Assembly (NCBI RefSeq): GCF_022807995.1
Contig: NZ_CP094351.1
Location: forward strand, 370,501-434,500
Origin: Pseudomonas orientalis
GTDB lineage: Bacteria > Pseudomonadota > Gammaproteobacteria > Pseudomonadales > Pseudomonadaceae
Reading direction: 5' to 3'
Length of the DNA: 64,000 nucleotides
How positions within the stretch are numbered: position 1 is the stretch's first letter; each line of letters opens with the position of its first letter. A program made the position numbers and the translations under genes. Below are positions 37,238 to 46,266 of the stretch, piece by piece. Under the pieces are notes generated by a model, which was not told the origin of the DNA, searched no databases, and was given only the letters and a program-made list of their open reading frames with translations.

Positions 37238-39058
37238 GTGATCGAAAATCTACGTAACATCGCCATCATTGCTCACGTTGACCATGGTAAAACCACCCTG
37301 GTAGACAAACTCCTGCGTCAATCCGGCACCCTGGAGCGCAACGAGCTCAACGACGAGCGCGTGATGGACTCCAACGACCAGGAAAAAGAGCGCGGTATTA
37401 CCATCCTGGCAAAAAACACCGCTATCAACTGGAACGGCTACCACATCAACATCGTGGATACCCCGGGCCACGCCGACTTCGGCGGCGAAGTAGAACGCGT
37501 AATGTCGATGGTCGACTCCGTTCTGCTGCTGGTTGACGCTCAAGACGGCCCTATGCCGCAAACCCGTTTCGTGACCAAGAAGGCTTTCGAAGCCGGCCTG
37601 CGTCCGATCGTGTGCATCAACAAGGTTGACCGTCCAGGCGCGCGTCCGGACTGGGTTCTGGACCAGATCTTCGACCTGTTCGACAACCTGGGTGCCACCG
37701 AAGAACAGCTGGACTTCAAAGTCGTCTACGCCTCGGCCCTGAACGGCATTGCCGGTCTGGAACACACCGACATGGCTGAAGACATGACCCCGCTGTACCA
37801 GTCGATCGTCGACAACGTACCGGCTCCAAAAGTTGACCGTGACGGCCCGTTCCAGATGCAAATCTCGGCACTGGACTACAACAGCTTCCTGGGTGTTATC
37901 GGCGTTGGCCGTATTGCTCGCGGCAGCGTCAAGCCGAACACCCCGGTTGTCGCTATCGGCGCCGACGGCAAGAAGCGCAACGGTCGTATCCTGAAGCTGA
38001 TGGGTCACCACGGTCTGCACCGCATCGACGTTGAAGAAGCTTTCGCCGGCGACATCGTGTGCGTGAGCGGTATGGACTCGCTGTTCATCTCCGACACCCT
38101 CTGCCAACCGGACAACGTCGAGGCGATGAAGCCTCTGACCGTTGACGAGCCAACCGTTTCCATGACCTTCCAGGTGAACGACTCGCCGTTCTGCGGTAAG
38201 GAAGGCAAGTTCGTGACGTCCCGTAACATCAAGGAGCGTCTGGACAAAGAGCTGCTGTACAACGTTGCACTGCGCGTTGAAGAAGGCGACTCGGCCGACA
38301 AGTTCAAGGTCTCCGGCCGTGGTGAGCTGCACCTCTCGGTACTGATCGAAACCATGCGTCGCGAAGGCTTCGAAATGGGTGTTGGTCGTCCGGAAGTGAT
38401 CATCCGTCAGGTTGACGGCGTGAAGCAGGAACCGTTCGAAAATGTCACCATCGACACCCCTGAAGAATCCCAGGGCAAGGTCATGGAAGAGATGGGCCTG
38501 CGTAAGGGCGACCTGACCAACATGGTGCCGGATGGCAAGGGCCGTGTACGTCTGGAATACAACATCCCTGCGCGTGGTCTGATCGGTTTCCGTAACCAGT
38601 TCCTGACCCTGACCAACGGTGCTGGCATCCTGACCTCGATCTTCGATCGCTACGACACCATGAAGTCCGGCGACATGTCCGGCCGTCAGAACGGTGTTCT
38701 GGTATCGGTTGAAACCGGCAAGGCGCTGACCTACTCCCTGGAAACCCTCCAGGCACGTGGCAAGCTGTTCGTAGAGCACGGTCAAGAGATCTACAACGGT
38801 CAGATCGTTGGTCTGAACAGCCGTGACAACGACATGGGCGTCAACCCAACCAAAGGCAAGAAGCTCGACAACATGCGTGCTTCGGGCAAAGACGAAACCA
38901 TCGCTCTGGTTCCACCTGTTCGCTTCACCCTGGAACAGGCCCTGGAATTCATCCAGGACGATGAGTTGTGCGAAGTGACGCCTAAGTCGATCCGCCTGCG
39001 TAAGAAGATCCTGGACGAAGGCGAGCGTACCCGCGCTGCCAAGAAAGCCAAGAACTGA
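37238..39058 (+). CDS. typA: Ribosome-associated GTPase TypA/BipA
   Basis: A 606-residue translational GTPase involved in stress and cold adaptation and ribosome assembly. GTPase motifs: G1 AHVDHGKT, G2 RGITI, G3 [13 protein letters not shown]4 NKVD, with EF-G-like domains after residue 200 and the BipA-specific C-terminal domain ([22 protein letters not shown] region). The start is GTG at 37238, giving the canonical [18 protein letters not shown]. Codon use is strongly biased as in a highly expressed gene. Confidence 0.98.
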   Translation: MIENLRNIAIIAHVDHGKTTLVDKLLRQSGTLERNELNDERVMDSNDQEKERGITILAKNTAINWNGYHINIVDTPGHADFGGEVERVMSMVDSVLLLVDAQDGPMPQTRFVTKKAFEAGLRPIVCINKVDRPGARPDWVLDQIFDLFDNLGATEEQLDFKVVYASALNGIAGLEHTDMAEDMTPLYQSIVDNVPAPKVDRDGPFQMQISALDYNSFLGVIGVGRIARGSVKPNTPVVAIGADGKKRNGRILKLMGHHGLHRIDVEEAFAGDIVCVSGMDSLFISDTLCQPDNVEAMKPLTVDEPTVSMTFQVNDSPFCGKEGKFVTSRNIKERLDKELLYNVALRVEEGDSADKFKVSGRGELHLSVLIETMRREGFEMGVGRPEVIIRQVDGVKQEPFENVTIDTPEESQGKVMEEMGLRKGDLTNMVPDGKGRVRLEYNIPARGLIGFRNQFLTLTNGAGILTSIFDRYDTMKSGDMSGRQNGVLVSVETGKALTYSLETLQARGKLFVEHGQEIYNGQIVGLNSRDNDMGVNPTKGKKLDNMRASGKDETIALVPPVRFTLEQALEFIQDDELCEVTPKSIRLRKKILDEGERTRAAKKAKN

Positions 39059-39078
39059 GTTAACTCAGGCTGAATGAA

Positions 39079-39115
39079 AAACGCCCCCGGTCGAAAGGCC
39101 GGGGGCGTTTTTTTA
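39079..39115 (+). terminator. Rho-independent terminator of typA
   Basis: CGCCCCCGG-N8-CCGGGGGCG stem flanked by AAAAA on the left and a T7 run on the right, 20 bases after the typA stop. Confidence 0.95.
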
Positions 39116-39148
39116 TGCCTGCTGTTTGTGTGGTGGCTGTGCCGGCTC

Positions 39149-39222
39149 TATCGGGGGCAAGCCCCCTCCCACATTTCGATCTGTGAACACATTCAAGTGT
39201 GGGAGGGGGCTTGCCCCCGATG
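39149..39222. repeat. Two outward-facing REP units
   Basis: TATCGGGGGCAAGCCCCCTCC (39149 onward) and GTGTGGGAGGGGGCTTGCCCC (39197 onward) occur in the reverse order of a normal REPIN (right unit first), separated by 22 bases. They lie between the convergent typA and YkgJ-like genes. Confidence 0.9.
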
Positions 39223-39251
39223 AGGCCCTTGAGAGCCCCACAAACCCTGGA

Positions 39252-39686
39252 TCAGAACTTATCGAGGGTCTTGAAGTTGGTCTCGCGCACCACTTCCTTG
39301 GGCTTGTACGCGCAATACCCCGGCCGTGGTCCGATCTTGGGGTGATTGCGGCAGGTATCCGGGCGCTTGTCATAAATAGTGCAAAAGCGCGTCTTACGAT
39401 CCAGGTACAGGCAATCATTGTTGCTCATGCGCTGCAGGGTAAAAATCTCGGATTTGTTGTTGTAGCGCTCGACGATGCCTTCCTTCTGCAAACGCTTGGC
39501 GATGTTCTTTGGCGGGTCGCCGCGCTCGAACTCATCGACGATGCCGATGCGGATCAGGTCCTTGATCTTCACTTCGACCGGCAGCGTGCAGCAGCTGGAC
39601 ACGCAGCCGCCGCACATGTGGGCGGAATATTTCTGCCAGGTCTCGAGACGGTCGAGTTCCGCGGCGGCGATCAGTTGAGGCTTCAT
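39252..39686 (-). CDS. YkgJ family cysteine cluster protein
   Basis: A 144-residue protein with the metal-binding Cys pattern of this family: CGGCVSSCC (about 25-33), C-L-Y-L-D (about 92), FCTIYDKRPDTCRNHP (about 102-117) and GYCAYK (about 125), consistent with zinc or iron-sulfur binding. The ATG at 39686 begins MKPQLIAAAELDRLETW and removes a low-complexity extension. Function is unknown; YkgJ-like proteins are proposed Fe-S or zinc chelators. Confidence 0.88.
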   Translation of the reverse strand: MKPQLIAAAELDRLETWQKYSAHMCGGCVSSCCTLPVEVKIKDLIRIGIVDEFERGDPPKNIAKRLQKEGIVERYNNKSEIFTLQRMSNNDCLYLDRKTRFCTIYDKRPDTCRNHPKIGPRPGYCAYKPKEVVRETNFKTLDKF

Positions 39687-39804
39687 CGGGGTTCCAAAAG
39701 GTGGGGCTGTATCCGGGCGCGCGATCATACCGGGATTGGTGGTTTTTTGAACAATCTTTTCAGGGTTTCTGCGCGAATGGCGATCGGGCACGACCTCTGC
39801 ATCA

Positions 39805-39824
39805 CATTCACGTCACCGTGAATG
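39805..39824. promoter_or_regulatory. Perfect inverted repeat upstream of glgP
   Basis: CATTCACG-TCAC-CGTGAATG, an 8-bp perfect dyad about 90 bases ahead of glgP. A second dyad AGAGCC (39845-39850) with GGCTCT (39874-39879) follows. These could be operator or RNA hairpins in the glgP control region. Confidence 0.45.
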
Positions 39825-39914
39825 AGTTAAAAAATTGACGAACCAGAGCCTCCACCGTCTGTCAGACCGTCTAGGCTCTAGCAACTCCTTCTATCTCGCC
39901 CGAGGTCGCATTTG

Positions 39915-42365
39915 ATGTCTCAGGAACCACTTGCACGAGAAGCAGAGGTAGCCGCATTTCGCGATGCCGTCTTGACCAAACTCACCTACGCGGTGGGCAA
40001 GGACCCCGACCACGCCTTCGACCACGATTGGTTCGAAGCCATTGCCCTGGCCGCGCGCGACCAGATGGTCGACCACTGGATGGACCATACGCGGCGCATC
40101 TACCGCAAAGGCCAGAAGCGGGTCTATTACCTCTCGCTGGAATTTCTGATCGGCCGCTTGCTCTACGACAGCCTGAGTAATCTCGGCGTGTTGGAGATCG
40201 CTCGCGAAGCCCTGTCCGAGCTTGGCGTCGACCTTGAACGCATCCGCCTGCTCGAACCCGACGCGGCGCTTGGCAACGGTGGCCTGGGTCGTCTGGCGGC
40301 GTGCTTCATGGAAAGTATGTCGACCCTGGGCATTGCCGGTCACGGTTATGGCATCCGTTACGAGCACGGCTTGTTCCGCCAGGCGATTGTCGATGGCTGG
40401 CAGCAGGAACAGACCGAGCGCTGGCTGGATTTCGGCAACCCGTGGGAGTTCGAGCGCGCCGAAGTGATCTACCCGATCGGTTTCGGCGGCAGCGTGGAAA
40501 CCCTGGCGGACGCGTCCGGCAAAATGATTCAGGTGTGGTCGCCCAGCGAAACCGTACGCGCGGTGGCCTATGACACCCCGGTGGTCGGCTGGCGTGGCGC
40601 CAGCGTCAACACGCTACGCCTGTGGCGTGCCCGCGCGGTGGAAGACCTGCATCTGGAACGCTTCAACGCCGGTGACCACTTGGGCGCCGTGGCCGAGGTG
40701 GCCCGCGCCGAAAGTATCTCCCGCGTGCTCTACCCGGCCGACAGCACCGAAGCGGGGCAGGAGCTGCGCCTGCGCCAGGAATACTTCTTCGTGTCCGCCT
40801 CGTTGCAGGACTTGCTGCGCCGCCACAAGAACATGCACGGCTCGGTGCTGAGCCTGGGCGAACACGCGGCGATCCAGCTCAACGACACCCACCCGTCCAT
40901 CGCCGTGGCCGAGTTGATGCGCCAATTGGTCGACCTGCACGACATTCCCTGGGAAGCCGCGTGGGACGTTACCGTCGAAACGCTTTCCTACACCAACCAC
41001 ACCTTGCTGCCCGAGGCGTTGGAAACCTGGCCTGTCGGCCTGATGGAACGCATGCTGCCCCGGCACATGCAGATCATCTACCTGATCAACGCCCAGCACA
41101 TCGACTCGCTGCGCGCCAAGGGCGTTCATGACTTCGACGTGCTGCGCGCGGTGTCATTGATCGAAGAAGACAACGGCCGTCGCGTGCGCATGGGCAACCT
41201 GGCGTTCCTCGGTTCCCACAGTGTCAACGGCGTGTCCGGCCTGCATACCCAACTGATGCGCAGTACGGTGTTTTCCGAACTGCATAAGCTCTACCCGGAG
41301 CGCATCAACAACAAAACCAACGGCATCACCTTCCGCCGCTGGCTGTACCAGGCCAACCCCCAGCTCACCAATATGTTGGTGGACGCGCTGGGCCCGGACA
41401 TTCTCGATACCATGGAAACTCGCCTGGGCGAGCTGGAAACCTTCGCCGAGAAACAGACCTTCCGCAAAGCCTTTGCCGACCAACGCCTGCACAGCAAGCG
41501 GGCGCTGGCCGAAATCATTCATGAGCGCCTGGGCATTTCGGTGAACCCTGCAGCAATGTTCGACGTGCAGGTCAAGCGGATCCACGAGTACAAGCGCCAG
41601 TTGCTCAACCTGCTGCACACCGTGGCGCTGTATCAGGCGATCCGTGCCGAGCCGGAAGTCGATTGGGTGCCGCGGGTGAAAATCTTTGCCGGCAAGGCGG
41701 CGGCGAGTTATCACCAGGCCAAGCTGATCATCAAGCTGACCAACGACATCGCCCGTACCGTCAACAACGACCCGACCGTGCGCGGCTTGCTCAAGGTGGT
41801 GTTCCTGCCCAACTACAACGTCAGCCTGGCCGAAAGCATCATTCCGGCGGCGGACCTGTCGGAGCAGATTTCTACCGCCGGTTTCGAGGCGTCGGGTACC
41901 AGTAACATGAAGTTCGGCCTCAACGGCGCGCTGACCATCGGCACCATGGACGGCGCGAACGTGGAAATGCACGAGCGCGTGGGCGCCGAGCACATGTTCA
42001 TCTTCGGCCTCAGTGCCCAGCAGGTAGAAGCCCGCAAGCATGCCGGCGAGTTCAATGCCGGGCCGGATATTGCGGCGTCCCATCGATTGAACGATGTACT
42101 GCAAGCGATCCGTGGCGGGGTGTTCTCACCGGATGATCCGGGCCGCTACGTGGGGCTGATCGACGGACTGATCGACTACGACCGGTTCCTGGTGTGTGCC
42201 GACTTCGATTCGTACTGGGACGCCCAGGCCAAGGTCGAAGCGCATTGGCATGACTCCAAGGCCTGGTGGCGCTCGGCGGTATTGAACACGGCACGGATGG
42301 GCTGGTTCTCTTCGGACCGTACCATCCGCGAATACGCCACCGAGATCTGGAAAGCCCTCGACTAA
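39915..42365 (+). CDS. glgP: Glycogen/maltodextrin phosphorylase
   Basis: An 816-residue PLP enzyme releasing glucose 1-phosphate from glycogen. Signatures: YYLSLEFLIGRLL (about 75), ALGNGGLGRLAACFMESM (about 118), QLNDTHPSIAVAELMR (about 320), and the PLP-lysine motif EASGTSNMKFGLNGALTIGTMDGANVE (about 655-680). Length is typical. The ATG at 39915 is used; a TTG one codon earlier would add one residue. fbp downstream links it to central carbohydrate metabolism. Confidence 0.96.
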   Translation: MSQEPLAREAEVAAFRDAVLTKLTYAVGKDPDHAFDHDWFEAIALAARDQMVDHWMDHTRRIYRKGQKRVYYLSLEFLIGRLLYDSLSNLGVLEIAREALSELGVDLERIRLLEPDAALGNGGLGRLAACFMESMSTLGIAGHGYGIRYEHGLFRQAIVDGWQQEQTERWLDFGNPWEFERAEVIYPIGFGGSVETLADASGKMIQVWSPSETVRAVAYDTPVVGWRGASVNTLRLWRARAVEDLHLERFNAGDHLGAVAEVARAESISRVLYPADSTEAGQELRLRQEYFFVSASLQDLLRRHKNMHGSVLSLGEHAAIQLNDTHPSIAVAELMRQLVDLHDIPWEAAWDVTVETLSYTNHTLLPEALETWPVGLMERMLPRHMQIIYLINAQHIDSLRAKGVHDFDVLRAVSLIEEDNGRRVRMGNLAFLGSHSVNGVSGLHTQLMRSTVFSELHKLYPERINNKTNGITFRRWLYQANPQLTNMLVDALGPDILDTMETRLGELETFAEKQTFRKAFADQRLHSKRALAEIIHERLGISVNPAAMFDVQVKRIHEYKRQLLNLLHTVALYQAIRAEPEVDWVPRVKIFAGKAAASYHQAKLIIKLTNDIARTVNNDPTVRGLLKVVFLPNYNVSLAESIIPAADLSEQISTAGFEASGTSNMKFGLNGALTIGTMDGANVEMHERVGAEHMFIFGLSAQQVEARKHAGEFNAGPDIAASHRLNDVLQAIRGGVFSPDDPGRYVGLIDGLIDYDRFLVCADFDSYWDAQAKVEAHWHDSKAWWRSAVLNTARMGWFSSDRTIREYATEIWKALD

Positions 42366-42380
42366 CCACCGCAGTCCAAC

Positions 42381-42474
42381 ATGTGGGAGGGGGCTTGCCC
42401 CCGATTGCGCAGTGTCAGTTTACAGAGGTGTCGACTGGCACACCGCTATCGGGGGCAAGCCCCCTCCCACATTG
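42381..42474. repeat. REPIN, GGGAGGGGGCTTGCCCCC family
   Basis: An inverted REP pair between glgP and fbp, with a spacer carrying TGTCAG...CTGGCA. Confidence 0.93.
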
Positions 42475-42527
42475 GGTTCTGCGTAAATACAGCGCGGCCC
42501 GTTGTGCCAAGCCGTGAACTCTATTGG

Positions 42528-42574
42528 CGTTAAATCCTCTGATTAGAGGAAATACGCCCCGACTCGCGTTAAAC
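42528..42574. promoter_or_regulatory. Small dyad and direct repeat in the fbp leader
   Basis: TCCTCT-GATT-AGAGGA (42535-42550) is a perfect 6-bp dyad, flanked by two direct copies of GCGTTAAA (about 42528 and about 42565). It may be a regulator site for fbp; no known operator is recognised. Confidence 0.35.
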
Positions 42575-42613
42575 TGCGCGGGTTTTCAGCCCCCCCATTC
42601 TCCGGAGCCTTCC

Positions 42614-43621
42614 ATGTCCCGCGTTACCTTGAGTCGCTATTTGATCGAGCAGACCCGCAGCAACAACACGCCTGCCGATCTGCGCTTCCTTATCGAAGTG
42701 GTGGCGCGTGCCTGCAAGGAAATCAGCCACGCCGTGTCCAAAGGCGCACTGGGTGGTGTCCTGGGCAGCATGGGCACTGAAAACGTGCAGGGCGAAGTGC
42801 AGAAGAAGCTCGACGTGATCTCCAACGAGATCCTGCTCGAAGCCAACGAATGGGGCGGTCACCTGGCCGGCATGGCGTCCGAAGAAATGGACAATGCCTA
42901 CCAGATTCCGGGCAAATACCCCAAAGGCGCCTACCTGCTGGTATTCGACCCACTGGACGGTTCGTCCAACATCGACATCAACGCCCCGGTCGGCACCATT
43001 TTCTCGGTACTGCGTTGCCCGAACGAATACCTGAGCCAGAACGAAGCCCTCAACGAAAAGGCCTTTTTACAGCCAGGCACCGAGCAGGTCGCTGCCGGCT
43101 ACGCGATCTACGGCCCGCAGACCATGCTGGTGCTGACCCTGGGCGACGGCGTCAAGGGCTTCACCCTGGACCGTGAAATGGGAAGCTTCGTGTTGACCCA
43201 CGAAGACATCACCATTCCTGCGTCCACCCAGGAATTCGCGATCAACATGTCCAACCAACGTCATTGGGAAGAACCCGTCACCCGCTACGTGGGCGAGCTG
43301 ATGGCTGGCGAAGAAGGCCCGTTGAAGAAAAACTTCAACATGCGCTGGGTCGCCGCGATGGTAGCCGACGTGCACCGCATCCTGACCCGTGGTGGCTTGT
43401 TCATGTACCCACGCGACAGCCGCGAGCCCTCCAAGCCGGGCAAGCTGCGCCTGATGTACGAAGCCAACCCGATGTCGTTCCTGGTTGAACAGGCGGGCGG
43501 TGCGTCCACTGACGGCCACCAGCGCATCCTCGACATCCAGCCCGAAGGCCTGCACCAGCGTGTGGCGGTGTTCCTGGGTTCGAAGGAAGAAGTTGAGCGT
43601 GTGACGGCTTATCACAAGTAG
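42614..43621 (+). CDS. fbp: Fructose-1,6-bisphosphatase class I
   Basis: A 335-residue gluconeogenic enzyme. Visible: [17 protein letters not shown] (N-terminal region), the metal-binding Glu in MASEEMD, the active-site motif [17 protein letters not shown] (about 115-131), and the substrate site [10 protein letters not shown]...[21 protein letters not shown]. The ATG at 42614 gives the canonical [15 protein letters not shown]. The TAG stop lies inside a REP unit (AAG TAG GAG). Confidence 0.98.
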   Translation: MSRVTLSRYLIEQTRSNNTPADLRFLIEVVARACKEISHAVSKGALGGVLGSMGTENVQGEVQKKLDVISNEILLEANEWGGHLAGMASEEMDNAYQIPGKYPKGAYLLVFDPLDGSSNIDINAPVGTIFSVLRCPNEYLSQNEALNEKAFLQPGTEQVAAGYAIYGPQTMLVLTLGDGVKGFTLDREMGSFVLTHEDITIPASTQEFAINMSNQRHWEEPVTRYVGELMAGEEGPLKKNFNMRWVAAMVADVHRILTRGGLFMYPRDSREPSKPGKLRLMYEANPMSFLVEQAGGASTDGHQRILDIQPEGLHQRVAVFLGSKEEVERVTAYHK

Positions 43622-43640
43622 GAGCGAGCTTGCTCGCGAA
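43618..43640. repeat. Single REP unit overlapping the fbp stop
   Basis: GTAGGAGCGAGCTTGCTCGCG occurs once here with no inverted partner nearby. Its first bases provide the fbp TAG stop codon. Confidence 0.9.
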
Positions 43641-43698
43641 AAGCTGACAGGCAACGCGGGCATCCAGACAGCCCGCGTCATCATTAACGTTCTTCTTG

Positions 43699-43738
43699 AA
43701 AAAGCCCCGAAACGTTTCAGCGTTTTCGGGGCTTTTTT
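43699..43738 (+). terminator. Rho-independent terminator downstream of fbp
   Basis: AAGCCCCGAAACG with CGTTTTCGGGGCTT forms a stem of about 13 pairs followed by T6, about 80 bases after the fbp stop. Confidence 0.93.
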
Positions 43739-43827
43739 GTTTTCGCTCGTCGGGAACCAGACACCTCTTTTCCCTTCTAAGCTTCTGGCAGATACCCCAG
43801 CTGCTTTGTCTCTCCAGGAGCTTTTCC

Positions 43828-44082
43828 ATGTCTTTACGCCGTCTCGCCCTGCTGGCTTTTTGCGTGCTGTTGGCCGCTTGCAGCAAGGTCAACCAAGAAA
43901 ATTACCAGAAGCTGTCGGCCGGCATGGCCAAGGCCGAGGTGGAGTCGTTGCTGGGCAAGCCGACTGATTGTTCCGGCGCACTGGGCATGTCCAGCTGCAC
44001 CTGGGGCGATAAAAACAGCTTTATCAGCGTGCAGTATGCCGGTGACAAGGTTCTGATGTTTTCCGGGCAAGGCCTGAAGTAA
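43828..44082 (+). CDS. Small lipoprotein
   Basis: An 84-residue lipoprotein: signal MSLRRLALLAFCVLLAAC with lipobox LAAC (Cys18), then a short domain starting NYQKLSAGMAKAEVESLLGKPTDC. This resembles the BamE/OmlA-like fold (SmpA motif: M-x-x-x-E-V-x-x-L-L-G-x-P). The ATG at 43828 is chosen for the signal; upstream frame is terminator DNA. It is 30 bases ahead of the lipocalin gene and probably co-transcribed. Confidence 0.88.
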   Translation: MSLRRLALLAFCVLLAACSKVNQENYQKLSAGMAKAEVESLLGKPTDCSGALGMSSCTWGDKNSFISVQYAGDKVLMFSGQGLK

Positions 44083-44112
44083 ACCGGGGCGCGAGCCTGC
44101 GGGAGAAGAAGA

Positions 44113-44682
44113 ATGATGCGTTTTGTTGTGTTCCTTTGCGCCAGCCTGTTTTTGGCGGGCTGCGCCAGCCATTCTGGCGATGATCTGCAACCCAAGACCG
44201 CGAGTCACGTCAACCTCAAGCGTTACCAGGGCACCTGGTACGAGTTGGCTCGCTTGCCGATGTACTTCCAGCGCAACTGCGCGCAGTCCGAAGCGCGCTA
44301 CACCTTGCTGCCCGATGGCGACATGTCGGTGTTCAACCGCTGCCTGACGCCTGAATGGAAATGGCAGGAAGCCAAAGGCACGGCCACGCCGCAAGTGCCG
44401 GGCAAGACCGACAAACTCTGGGTGGAATTCGATAACTGGTTTACGTCGTTGCTGCCCGGCGTCGCCAAGGGCGATTACTGGGTGCTGTATGTCAGCGATG
44501 ACTACAAGACGGCCATCGTCGGCAGCCCGAGCCGGCGTTATATGTGGATCCTGTCGCGTACGCCGACGGTGAGCGCCGAAACCCGTGAAGACTTGCTGAG
44601 CAGGGCGCGGCAGCAGGGTTATGACACCACGCGGTTGATCTTCCGTACTCCAGATAAGCAGATGGCCAAGAGTTCGCAGTAA
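44113..44682 (+). CDS. Lipocalin family lipoprotein (Blc-like)
   Basis: A 189-residue bacterial lipocalin. Signal peptide with lipobox LAGC (Cys17), the lipocalin GxW motif in YQGTWYELARLPMYFQRNC, then DGDMSVFNRC, the second conserved stretch GDYWVLYVSDDYKTAIVGSPSRRYMWILSRTP and a C-terminal helix. Family members are outer-membrane anchored and bind lipids, with roles in envelope stress. Ribosome site GGGAGAAG precedes two adjacent ATGs; the first is used. Confidence 0.93.
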   Translation: MMRFVVFLCASLFLAGCASHSGDDLQPKTASHVNLKRYQGTWYELARLPMYFQRNCAQSEARYTLLPDGDMSVFNRCLTPEWKWQEAKGTATPQVPGKTDKLWVEFDNWFTSLLPGVAKGDYWVLYVSDDYKTAIVGSPSRRYMWILSRTPTVSAETREDLLSRARQQGYDTTRLIFRTPDKQMAKSSQ

Positions 44683-44685
44683 TCA

Positions 44686-44777
44686 AATGTGGGAGGGGGC
44701 TTGCCCCCGATAGCGGTGTGTCAGTATCAGATGAGCTGGCTGGCGCACAGCAATCGGGGGCAAGCCCCTCCCACATT
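44686..44777. repeat. REPIN, GGGAGGGGGCTTGCCCCC family
   Basis: An inverted REP pair between convergent lipocalin and hutF. The right unit lacks one C compared with other copies (AAGCCCCTCCCACAT). Confidence 0.92.
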
Positions 44778-44793
44778 TGTTATGTGTCGCTTG

Positions 44794-46158
44794 TCAGCCC
44801 AACAAATCTTTCAAGACCTGGGTGAATGCCCGGCTGCTGTCTTCTTCGCCAGCATGATGTCCATCGCGCACCACCCACTGGCCGTTGACCAGTACATCAC
44901 GCACCTGCCGATCACCACCGGCAAACAGCCAGCGATTGAGAATCCCGTCTCCGCTGGCCGTGGCCAGGTACGGATCGTTACCGTCCAGCACAATCCAGTC
45001 CGCACGCTTGCCCACTTCCAGTCGGCCAACCGGCTGGCCCAACGCTTGTGCGCCACCGTCCAGCGCCGCATCGAACAGCGTGCGGCCCACCATCGGCTGG
45101 TCGTTGCGATACAGACGGTTGCGCCGCTGATCGCGCAGGCGCTGGCCGTATTCCAGCCAACGCAATTCCTCCACCACACTCAGTGACACATGGCTGTCCG
45201 AGCCGATACCCATGCGCCCACCCTGGGCCAGAAAATCCACTGCCGGGAAAATGCCGTCGCCCAGGTTGGCCTCGGTGGTCAGGCACAAACCGGCAATCGC
45301 CCGACTCCTGGCCATGCGCGTCACTTCGTCGGGATTGGCGTGAGTGGCATGCACCAGGCACCAGCGCTCATCGACGTCAACATTATCGTACAGCCACTGC
45401 AACGGGCGTTTGCCGCTCCAGGCCAGGCAGTCATCGACTTCCTTTTGCTGCTCGGCAATGTGGATGTGCACCGGGCACGCCTTGTCGCTGGCGGCCAGCA
45501 CGTCCTTGATCTGCTCGGGCAAGACCGCCCGCAGGGAGTGGAAACACAGGCCCAATTGTTGCGCAGGTTGTGCGACGAGTATCGGCTGCAAGCGCGCCTG
45601 CAAATCCAGGTAGTTTTCGGTGCTGTTGATGAACCGGCGCTGCCCGTCGTTGGCTGCCTGGCCGCCGAACCCCGAATGCGTGTAAAGCACTGGCAACAGC
45701 GTCAGGCCGATGCCGCTGCTGGCGGCTGCCTGGCTGATCTGGCGCGACAGCTCGGTACGGTCGGCGTAGGGCTGGCCGCTGACGTCGTGGTGTACATAGT
45801 GAAACTCGGCGACCGAGGTGTAGCCGGCCTTGAGCATTTCGATGTACAGCTGGCGGGCAATGACCTGCAGTTGGTCCGGGTTGATCCTGCCGACCATGCG
45901 GTACATCAGGTCCCGCCAGGTCCAGAAACTGTCGTTCGGATTGCCCGCCACTTCGGCCAAACCCGCCATGGCGCGCTGGAAGGCGTGGGAATGCAGGTTC
46001 GGCATGCCCGCCAATACCGGGCCTCTGAGCCGCTCCGCTCCGTCAGCCGTGGCATTGGCCTCGACCTTCGTCAGCCGCCCATCGGCGCTGACTTCAAGAC
46101 GTACATCATTGGCCCATCCATCAGGCAGCAGCGCGCGTTCGGCAAAGAAAGCGGACAT
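44794..46158 (-). CDS. hutF: Formimidoylglutamate deiminase HutF
   Basis: A 454-residue amidohydrolase that converts N-formimino-glutamate to N-formyl-glutamate, the substrate of HutG. Metal-binding motifs: PNLHSHAFQRAM (about 58), VHIHIAEQQKEVDDC (about 240), LVHATHA (about 275) and the Asp/His of GIGSDSHVSLSVVEELRWLEYGQRLR (about 325). The ATG at 46158 is preferred over a TTG two codons upstream. It is transcribed away from hutC, and the shared gap carries a HutC-like palindrome. Its presence means histidine degradation uses the five-step route. Confidence 0.96.
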   Translation of the reverse strand: MSAFFAERALLPDGWANDVRLEVSADGRLTKVEANATADGAERLRGPVLAGMPNLHSHAFQRAMAGLAEVAGNPNDSFWTWRDLMYRMVGRINPDQLQVIARQLYIEMLKAGYTSVAEFHYVHHDVSGQPYADRTELSRQISQAAASSGIGLTLLPVLYTHSGFGGQAANDGQRRFINSTENYLDLQARLQPILVAQPAQQLGLCFHSLRAVLPEQIKDVLAASDKACPVHIHIAEQQKEVDDCLAWSGKRPLQWLYDNVDVDERWCLVHATHANPDEVTRMARSRAIAGLCLTTEANLGDGIFPAVDFLAQGGRMGIGSDSHVSLSVVEELRWLEYGQRLRDQRRNRLYRNDQPMVGRTLFDAALDGGAQALGQPVGRLEVGKRADWIVLDGNDPYLATASGDGILNRWLFAGGDRQVRDVLVNGQWVVRDGHHAGEEDSSRAFTQVLKDLLG

Positions 46159-46187
46159 GATCAAGGCACCCCGGTCGTGTGTTTATT

Positions 46188-46205
46188 TGTATATACATAT
46201 ACAGA
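46188..46205. promoter_or_regulatory. Probable HutC operator in the hutF/hutC gap
   Basis: TTGTATATACATATACAG contains the palindrome TGTATATACA. A related palindrome (CTTGTACATACAAG) lies at the hutU promoter. GntR/HutC repressors use TGTA-N-TACA type sites; urocanate is the known inducer. Confidence 0.65.
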
Positions 46206-46266
46206 CGTTTGCCTGCTCGGTAAACTCCGGCAATCTATGCATCTTTTTCCCCTGCAAGGATTCCCT

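Noticed and set aside
37250..38785. 511-codon open frame antisense to typA
   Set aside because: Same reason; typA is complete and canonical.
45190..46266. Upstream extension of hutC to about 608 residues
   Set aside because: It would run antisense through hutF and the divergent promoter; the GTG at 46267 has a good ribosome site and the canonical N-terminus.
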